64,000 nt of DNA from Xiphias gladius (taxonomy: Eukaryota; Chordata; Actinopteri; Istiophoriformes; Xiphiidae): assembly GCF_016859285.1 (NCBI RefSeq), contig NC_053415.1, positions 12,210,501 through 12,274,500 of the forward strand, written 5' to 3'. The notes below the pieces were generated by a model. The model saw only the letters and a program-made list of their open reading frames with translations. It was not told the DNA's origin and ran no database searches. The position numbers were made by a program, and so were the translations under genes. Positions 56,701 to 64,000 of the stretch are shown in pieces; position 1 is the first letter of the stretch, and each line of letters starts with the position of its first letter.

Positions 56701-59700
56701 GACCGCTTATGGGCTGTGGAGGATGAATTATTCCTCAGCTGGATCCAGATAAACCCACGTGTCAGTGCACTGCAATTTACGTTTTTTAATAACAGCACAT
56801 GCCAGTGCTATTAAAATTAATTTAAGATTAATTTTCGTGACTACAATGTAAATAATGTCAGCCAGTCAAAACATTCAACAAGTCTCTATCAGAGTCTCAA
56901 TCATAATTTTCTACAACCCCATACTAAAATCATTGCAAAAATAGTTAAAATAGGTCAAATACACAATACACAGCCCGTCTTTTTTCAGCTTTTGGGCTGG
57001 TCTTCCTTATGATTTTATTTTGACTCATCAAAAACACACATCCCCTCTGAAACTGTGGATTTGAGTGAAACACTTTTCAATGCTAACATGAGCTGTTAAT
57101 GGGTTTAAGCGCTAGTGTAAACACAGCCTGTTGTGAGAGGTGATATCACTGCGTGAAGTATGTGCAATGAGAAGTGTTTTGAGTGTATGATGCTGACAGA
57201 GATGTTTTGTGTTGGGCTTTTCTTCCTTTAAAAACAATTTTGAACTGCTAGTGAAATTGTATTAATGTAAGCTCTATACAGCCATAGAGCAATGATGGTG
57301 TCTGTGTGATTGTCTGTATATTACTTGGCTTGGGTATTTGCACATGTTTTTTAGTCTGTGTACTTTATATGTGTACGCACATCTGGTTCATGTTGCAGGT
57401 TCACGTTGGATCTTGTCATAAACCTCATCTTTCAAGCCACCATCTGTGTTCCCATTATGTCATGTCTATGAAATCTACATGACAACAGTTGACTGAAGTC
57501 TCTGTTATGACATAGAAGTAGAGATCCACATAATTGCTAAAGTATGTCTCTTCTCACACACTGCAGCTCAACTTGTCTTTTTCCATTTGCTAATTACTGC
57601 ACAGGTTGATCTTAAGTAATATGCATCTAAGGATGTCTTGATGAGGTGGAAAGGGTCATACCTATAAGGCCAAACCTATACTGGAATGTGAGATATAGGT
57701 AAACAGATACTAATTTGCACAAAAGAAATAATATTTAATAGATAATATGTGTAGATAAAGTGAAATCTGTTTGTACCATATGCCCCTTTATCATTACATT
57801 ACTAGGAGTTGATGTATTAGAGTTGATTTAATGTAAAAAATAATTCATACATGTATCTGAAACCATAGGGTGAAGATGTCATGTGCAAAGCAGTGCTTTT
57901 CCCAAGCGTTCTTCCATGTAGGAATAATTCCAATTATTTCCAGTTATATTATCATTATTAATGTGAAATGAAAAACTTAAGAACCTTTTCATGTTTTCAT
58001 ATCCTTAATATTTTCTTTAGGGTAGCAAAATTACATTGGCGAAACACATTCATGATGGGAGAACGAAGCAAAGCATCAAGACAAAATGCCTGTGTTCACT
58101 CCAAAGTGTATTGTTGTTCTAAAGCACCACTGAAGTGATGAAACTACCTGAGGCCTCTCAGTGGGCGGTGGAATACTTTCATTGTATAAATTACATGACT
58201 GAACCTGAGTAATACAACGATTCATTACTGATTACAATTTTTGCAGATAATCAGTAGCAGACTACATTTTGAAATAAATCTTGCAGTGCATTTGGTTTCA
58301 CTGCAAAGTAAAATAAAGTTCCTTTGCCGGCCTAAAAAGACTTTTACTTGGTAAAATGAAAGAAGTTGCACTGCCTGTTTTCTATTTAGACACACACTCA
58401 GAAAAATCAGAGCACAAAGAAACAGATGACTAGCTGGTGTCTGTCTTTTTACTGTGATACAAACATGAAAGCTGGGTTGACCATGACATGTGTCTTGTTG
58501 ATATGTCAGATTTAGATGGCATGACTAATCAGTGATGACACCATTGATGTGAACATGCAAAATATGTGCAGATGTAGCAGCAATGTGTGTTTTGTATTAG
58601 AAAGTGTTCCGTGTATTCTTGAGTTTCCAGGTAGAGTGGGAATCATTTATTTATAATGTCCCTGAGGCATGTGTCTGGAGTACTTTTCATGTAATTTTTT
58701 TTTTTTGCTTTTTCCAATGTTCCAATGTATTATAACATAAATGATGTTATTACTATTAATACTGACGTTGATAAGACTGATGCACTATTGCTGGATCGTG
58801 GATCATTGGTGTAAATTTAAAGCCTTGATGACATGTGGTCATCAAATGTAATTATAGTTCATTTACTTTATCAGATTTGTATGAAGATTGTGCACACAGT
58901 TTTAGTAATGATGACATTGTGGTTGCTACTGCAGGAGGTTATGCATGTCAGTATGACATAAAGGCTTTTACTCCATATTTGCAGCCAATCAAATCCAGTC
59001 ATCAGCATTTTAACCATCTTGTAAACTCTTCATGTCAAAATTTAAAGTGAAAGTGAAATAGATATAAAATAAAATGCCTGTGTGAAGTTCTTTATTAGTT
59101 TGTTATATGCTTGGATGTTTGCAATAGCACAAAAAAGAAGGATTAGCAATAATTCATTTGCTGAAAGGATCACAAACATGGAAATATATGTGCCACAATG
59201 GATGGAAATTCTCCAACACTATAAACGGGATAATTTAAAACACAGAAATCCTTCACATAAAACAACAGGCCTCATCAATAGTCAAGCACAAAACAGAATT
59301 CTAATGTTGCTCCCCTGCACTATATTTCCAGCCCAAACTGCCCAAATTACTGGGTGGTGCACAGCAATGATTTCAACAAGGGCTGTTTTTTTCTGTGAAC
59401 AACTAGACATCAAGATGCTTCAGCTCTTAAATTTTTGGGGTTTTTTTTTTCTTTTTTAACATTTCAGAAATGCTCTCATCTTCCACAAGGTTTGACTCAT
59501 GACATCAACAGGTTTAGACTGTCTCTGTTCATTTGGATTAAGTAATCTGATCACAGAACATCTGGTCCAGAGCTAAAAACATTTGGAGCTGTACACTATC
59601 TCCTTCCAAGTATTGCTGGACCTGATTTTAGGCCAGAACTCACCACAACTTAACAACTTTGTACCATGAACAATAAGATGATAAAAATTAGCCCTAGGCC

Positions 59701-61865
59701 AAATGTGGACCATGGGGGAGTGTTAAATTAGCCAAGTGAGTGGGTTTAGCTTCAGGGTCTGAGGATATAGTCCTGGGCTGTGTCCTAGTTGCATGTTTGT
59801 ACTCTTATTCTAACTTTGTTCTGGGTGTGCAGTACTGTATGGTCACACCAAAAAATAACTAAATAAAGTAAATAAAAATGCCAACATGCAGACAAAAAAT
59901 GTCTTGAGTTTTGAGTTTGGTGTTGATTGACACAGTTGCCTCAGTGCAATGCAAAATGGACATGCAGAAGTGGTTCACAGCAGGTAAAGGTGACAACAGT
60001 CTTTAAATTGTGGTTTAGAGTATGCACAGTGTGATGGGTCCACTGGCAGTTCAGAAAACTAAAACCTTCAGTAATAAATCTTCGGTGCAGCTTGTTTGCC
60101 AGCTATTTTTGATGCTTTGGCATTGCCAGTTCCACGGCAGTATTTTGCTCGTCATCCGTCAGTGCGCACCTTGTACCTGAAATCTAACTTCATTTTCTGT
60201 CATACTAATGGCTAAGTAGTGCCCCATTAAAAGTGCACTGCTCCTACATATGGTGTGAACGGCACTTGGCAGGTGCGAGCACAGGATGGTGCGAAGAGAT
60301 GCTCTGCAGGCTGCTGTGAGTTTTATTGCGTTTCCCAGGGAGAGGAATATGATGTCATCAACATGTGTCCCATCTACAGTTAAGTCCCCATTTCCTGGTT
60401 TGACAGCTTAGCTGGGGATAAAGAGATTCTGTTCTCATAATATACTCAAGGAAAGGCACTCCCACTAGGTGTTTTCTTTTCTCACTCTGACTTTACACAC
60501 ACTCACACAAGCACACACTCAATCTGTACCATATTTCTAAAAAAAAAAGAAAACTGTGTGTCAGCTCTTGACATTTTGAAATGTCAACATTTTAAAGTTT
60601 CAGTTCTTTTCCATTTTTATTTATAAAATGAAGCAGTTAAAAATATAGCAAGCATTCATCATGGCTAGTGAGACATCAGACATGTATAATGCTATTTAAT
60701 AATTTCTCCTTTTATGACAAAACACTGGTGTCTTACAACAGAGTCTTTACAAGACAAATAATTTAAAGACAAAATGAAAACATCAAAGAAAAGATTAAAA
60801 AGACTGATAAATATGAGCTGATTGCTTTGTGCACAAACTTAGGGCAGGCTCTTGAATTACACACAAATTTATACAATCTTTAAATCAAACAATCATGAAG
60901 ATACTACTTCAAATAACTGGCTATTGTGTTAACATGAATGCTTTGTGCTGAATCTCATTCTGCCCCATTAATGCTCTCAGAATGTGAGTTAGAGTCGATG
61001 GTGGTAGAACAATTTTTTTCAAGGTTTGAAACCTAAAAATAAGTGAAGAGAAGAGTGAAAAGGTTTGCAAAGTCCTGAAGAAGCTGCTGTTTGGGTGGAT
61101 CATAATGCTGAAATCCTCCGTCATCATGTCTGTCATAGATTTAATTTAACGTACAATGCAAATAAGGTGGCCATGCAACACAACAACAAATTTGACCTTT
61201 TTGTAATATGTTGTATATGAATAAAAAATGCAAACAGTATTTCAATATTTAATAAGGTTAATATAAAGCTCAAATATTAATCCAATTGTGTTTTTTGTGA
61301 ATGAAGTTCCAATTTGCAAAATTTTAAAAAAAAACCTCATATTTTATTAATGTACACCAAGATTAAAGAGGATTATATTATGTGATATTATGTATACAAA
61401 CAGCCTCTTTGTGTGATGATATGTCGCGTCAATATTATTCAGCGACTCAATGGCATACCGTATTGTATATTACACTGTAGTTCAATATTAGCGCACAAAA
61501 GCACGGTAAAGTAATAAAGCCAGTAAATCACCTTTGTTTTTAGGGTTTTGTATTATTGAGTGTAGAGATTATTGAGTTTGAGGCTGTACAAAATGGAAGT
61601 ATGATCACATAATCCTTCACATGGCTTAATACCTCTAAAGCTACAGGGTTTTGACACGATGAAAATGTTATTAGAATATACATATTTTTTTCAATTGTTG
61701 AGATATTAATTTTGTCCACATTGCCTGCTCCTAAATTTGAACACAAAAAAAAAAATTGAAAAAAAAACGGTGTTGCAAAAAAATATTGAAGTTAGGTGAA
61801 GTAAATTTTTCCCATTTAAAAAGTCCAATGTACAGATATGGGCATTTACATTTTTTTCTGTGCAT
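53751..61865. other. Intergenic DNA between the Tc1-like element and mxra5
   Basis: This 8 kb is AT-rich and without recognisable gene, RNA or transposon. The open frames, the longest 125 codons at 59082-59459, lack family resemblance and coding composition. Confidence 0.5.
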
Positions 61866-61871
61866 TTTATT
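61866..61871 (-). terminator. Candidate polyadenylation signal of mxra5
   Basis: TTTATT on the + strand reads AATAAA on the minus strand, 385 bp after the mxra5 stop. Others exist further downstream, so this is only the nearest candidate. Confidence 0.3.
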
Positions 61872-62195
61872 TAACTTCAACTGCGCGTGTAACTTGATTT
61901 AAAACAAGAAGAGACAAGAAGAGCACACTGGTTGTAAATCTGCAGAGAATCTCGCAACTCCTGGTATAAAAGCAATACAGTCCTGGACAGTCATACCTTA
62001 AAAAAATACATACATGAGACACATGCTGTATATTAGCAGTGTCTTTTCTGAGATTCAACAGTATCTCCTGCACGAAGCCTTGCAGTTCCTTTGGGCATGA
62101 GGGACACATTGTGTTAACAGCAGAGGAATTCATTCACCACTATAGAAGACTGGTTGGGTATCTGTCTTTCTACTGCATGTATGTGTGTTTGTTTG

Positions 62196-62196
62196 T

Positions 62197-62231
<35 letters not shown>
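62196..62231. repeat. (GT)n microsatellite in the mxra5 3'UTR
   Basis: An imperfect GT run lies 25-60 bp beyond the mxra5 stop codon. Confidence 0.85.
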
Positions 62232-62232
<1 letters not shown>

Positions 62233-62255
62233 CTGTGTGTGTTTGCTTTACCACA

Positions 62256-64000
62256 TTATATAACATGGAGATAGGTCACCTTGGTGTCCACTCCTATTAC
62301 ATTTTTGGCAGTGCATCTGTAAAACCCAGTATCCCTACTTGTGGGGTTCTGTATCACCAAGGAACCCTGAGGACTAAGGTAGCGGTTGCCATAGATACGA
62401 CCCTGACCCATCACCCTCAGCTGTGTCAGTTCTGGTGTTTCCCAGGTCACTGTCGCCCGGGGTGTTGCTATGGTCAGACAGGGCAGCTCCACAGCAACCC
62501 CCGGCCGCGTGTAGGTCACGGGGGAGGGGCCTGTTGTGATACGTGGGGGGTAAGCGATGACGATGACAGGAACTGTGATGACTGAAACTGATGAGGAGTC
62601 GTAACTGGTGGATCTGCAGGTGTAGGTGCCTCGGTCGAACACGGAGGTCTGTTGAACTATTAGTGTTCCATCCTCTTGGACTAAGTATTGGCCCAAGTCA
62701 CCACTCTCACCCCGGGACAGCACTTTGCCGCTGGGCGTGGTCCACGACAGAGTGCCATGGGGGTATCCTGGGGTTTGAGGAGCAGGGCAAGGCAGGCGAA
62801 GGGTCTCTCCATTGATGATGCTCACCAAGGAGGCTGTTCTGATGCTCATTACTGGCTCTGAGGCAGGGCCAGTTGAACTGGGTGGAGGGCCAATCGGACG
62901 AGGTGCAGCAGGTAAACTCAGGCCCCTCTGCAGAGGCTTTTGAGTAACTGGGATTCTTGGATGAAGCTTCTCAGACAACACTGAGCTTAAGGACTGAGCT
63001 GAATCCATTGAGACTCCTGATCGAGATGCCTCTATTAAACCAGCACTTTTCTGCACGGGTTCTTCCACAGGTGGTCCCCTGTGTGGAGATCTGGCCTCCT
63101 CCTGTGCCTCAGAGACCTCCAGCTCAACCTGTATCCTCGCCTCTCCTCTTTTACCTCTCACTTCACAAACCAAGGTCCCAGCATCACTCACCCTCACACC
63201 CCGCAGCTCCAAGGAGCCGTTTCGGTGCACAGTGAGTCGACTGCCATAGTAAGGAGATGGCAGCACACCATTACCAGGCAGAAGCCAGGCCAGACGAGGG
63301 GGAGGGGAGCCTTGGGAGGGGCATGGCAAAAGAACAGTTTGGCCTTTCACTGCTCGCTGCTTCACTGTCGTTACCACACCCACAACCTTGTTAGTAGAGT
63401 TTATAGTACCTGCATTACTAGCAACTATACCACCACTATTTCCGCTGCCAGCATTGGTCACACTTATATTGCTACTTCGAGTGAACCAATTTCCTCTGAG
63501 TGTGCCACTATTAGACACACTGTTGCTAGCGCCAACATTTCTAGAAATACCAGTTATCCTGCCGGTATCTCTACTGGTATTAGCATCATTACCAGCCCTT
63601 CCTGCAATTACTTCATTATTATTAGTCCCAGGATTCTTTTTTACACTTTCTCCGCTAACTTTATTGTGACTGTTGACCACACTAGTACTGCCACTACTCA
63701 CAATGCCAGGTCCATTTCTATTTATTCCAGTGTTATCTGCTTTAATGCCTATATTCCTCACCCCACTCAGGCCGACAATGATTATACTGCTATCATTTTG
63801 TGTCGTAATCCCACTGACAGGTCTGTTGAATCCATTGTGACCATTACTCCTAAGGGCAGGATTAGAGCCACTGGTTGCTGTGTTAATGCCAGTGCTTGGC
63901 TCAGTGTTTCTTATACTGCCATTATTATCACTATAGCCATTATTGCCACTATGATTGTTACCCAGTTTGCTTGAGGCTCCGGTGATAAATCCATACTGGA
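62256..64000 (-). CDS. mxra5: Matrix-remodelling-associated protein 5, C-terminal part (truncated by window edge)
   Basis: MXRA5 is a large secreted matrix protein with N-terminal leucine-rich repeats and many Ig domains; only the last 580 residues lie here. The frame is open without interruption from the right edge to TAA at 62256-62258, so the start is outside the window. Visible residues 1 to about 205 are a Gly/Asn/Ser/Thr-rich linker. Three C2-type Ig domains follow. Their Cys, Trp and Cys positions (fragment numbering) are 226/238/278, 404/419/461 and 507/519/562, each with the DxGxxxC pattern before the last Cys. A Pro/Ser-rich linker joins Ig one and two. The final domain (RPGVAVELPC, SLVIQNPTSRDTGFYRCTAK) resembles the MXRA5 C-terminus. 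Synteny with the sulfatase and the opposite orientation agree with human. Another Ig-rich matrix protein is possible but less likely. Confidence 0.78.
   Translation of the reverse strand, partial: QYGFITGASSKLGNNHSGNNGYSDNNGSIRNTEPSTGINTATSGSNPALRSNGHNGFNRPVSGITTQNDSSIIIVGLSGVRNIGIKADNTGINRNGPGIVSSGSTSVVNSHNKVSGESVKKNPGTNNNEVIAGRAGNDANTSRDTGRITGISRNVGASNSVSNSGTLRGNWFTRSSNISVTNAGSGNSGGIVASNAGTINSTNKVVGVVTTVKQRAVKGQTVLLPCPSQGSPPPRLAWLLPGNGVLPSPYYGSRLTVHRNGSLELRGVRVSDAGTLVCEVRGKRGEARIQVELEVSEAQEEARSPHRGPPVEEPVQKSAGLIEASRSGVSMDSAQSLSSVLSEKLHPRIPVTQKPLQRGLSLPAAPRPIGPPPSSTGPASEPVMSIRTASLVSIINGETLRLPCPAPQTPGYPHGTLSWTTPSGKVLSRGESGDLGQYLVQEDGTLIVQQTSVFDRGTYTCRSTSYDSSSVSVITVPVIVIAYPPRITTGPSPVTYTRPGVAVELPCLTIATPRATVTWETPELTQLRVMGQGRIYGNRYLSPQGSLVIQNPTSRDTGFYRCTAKNVIGVDTKVTYLHVI

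Noticed and set aside
58835..59459. Two adjacent + strand open frames of 71 and 125 codons
   Set aside because: No recognisable domain, no good splice context and AT-rich random composition; not supported as a gene.
63081..63974. 297-codon + strand open frame opposite mxra5
   Set aside because: It is a shadow of the mxra5 coding strand. Its Ile/Thr/Ser-rich sequence is the complement of Gly/Asn/Ser codons, and the minus strand has clear Ig domains.
1..64000. CRISPR arrays, operons, phage or bacterial mobile elements
   Set aside because: Spliced genes, microsatellites and vertebrate transposons show eukaryotic nuclear DNA; no regularly spaced repeats with unique spacers are present.

Overview
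This is nuclear DNA of a vertebrate, almost certainly a percomorph teleost. Genes have many short exons with GT-AG introns, dinucleotide microsatellites are dense, and the interspersed repeats (Tc1-like elements, hAT-like MITEs, foldback repeats, a repeat rich in 'agcatgctaac') are types I know from percomorph fish. There is no prokaryotic, CRISPR or phage content.

Three protein-coding loci can be reconstructed. (1) cd99, + strand, 2733-20154: 11 coding exons, 344 residues. It is a signal-anchored type I membrane protein with a long acidic Ala/Pro/Asp/Glu ectodomain and the CD99-type transmembrane and YQKKKLCFK juxtamembrane segment. (2) A sulfatase of the STS/ARSD/ARSH/ARSF class, + strand, 25217-34886: 11 coding exons, 598 residues, all catalytic positions present, best named arsh. 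(3) The 3' end of mxra5, - strand, 62256 to the window edge: a Gly/Asn/Ser-rich linker followed by three C-terminal Ig domains.

Order and orientation (CD99 +, sulfatase +, MXRA5 -) match the human Xp22.33 region at and beside the PAR1 boundary, where XG, GYG2, ARSD, ARSL and ARSF also lie. None of these extra genes is visible between the three here.

Layout: 1-2450 is gene-free upstream DNA; 2450-2732 is the CpG-rich promoter/5'UTR of cd99; 2733-20154 is cd99, whose first intron is 6.3 kb and repeat-bearing; 20155-25060 is cd99 3'UTR and intergenic DNA; 25060-25216 is a GC-rich promoter; 25217-34886 is the sulfatase; 34887-62255 is a 27 kb region without recognisable genes, holding two Tc1-like copies, a hAT-like MITE with perfect target-site duplications, a foldback repeat, a common fish repeat and long polypurine tracts; 62256-64000 is mxra5.

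The three proteins do not form one pathway. They are a cell-adhesion glycoprotein, a membrane-associated sulfatase of the secretory pathway and an extracellular-matrix protein, linked by ancient synteny. I see no clearly undescribed biological system. The most unusual items are the tandem 10-residue acidic repeat in the CD99 ectodomain, its run of frame-neutral microexons, and the conserved PAR1-like gene block.
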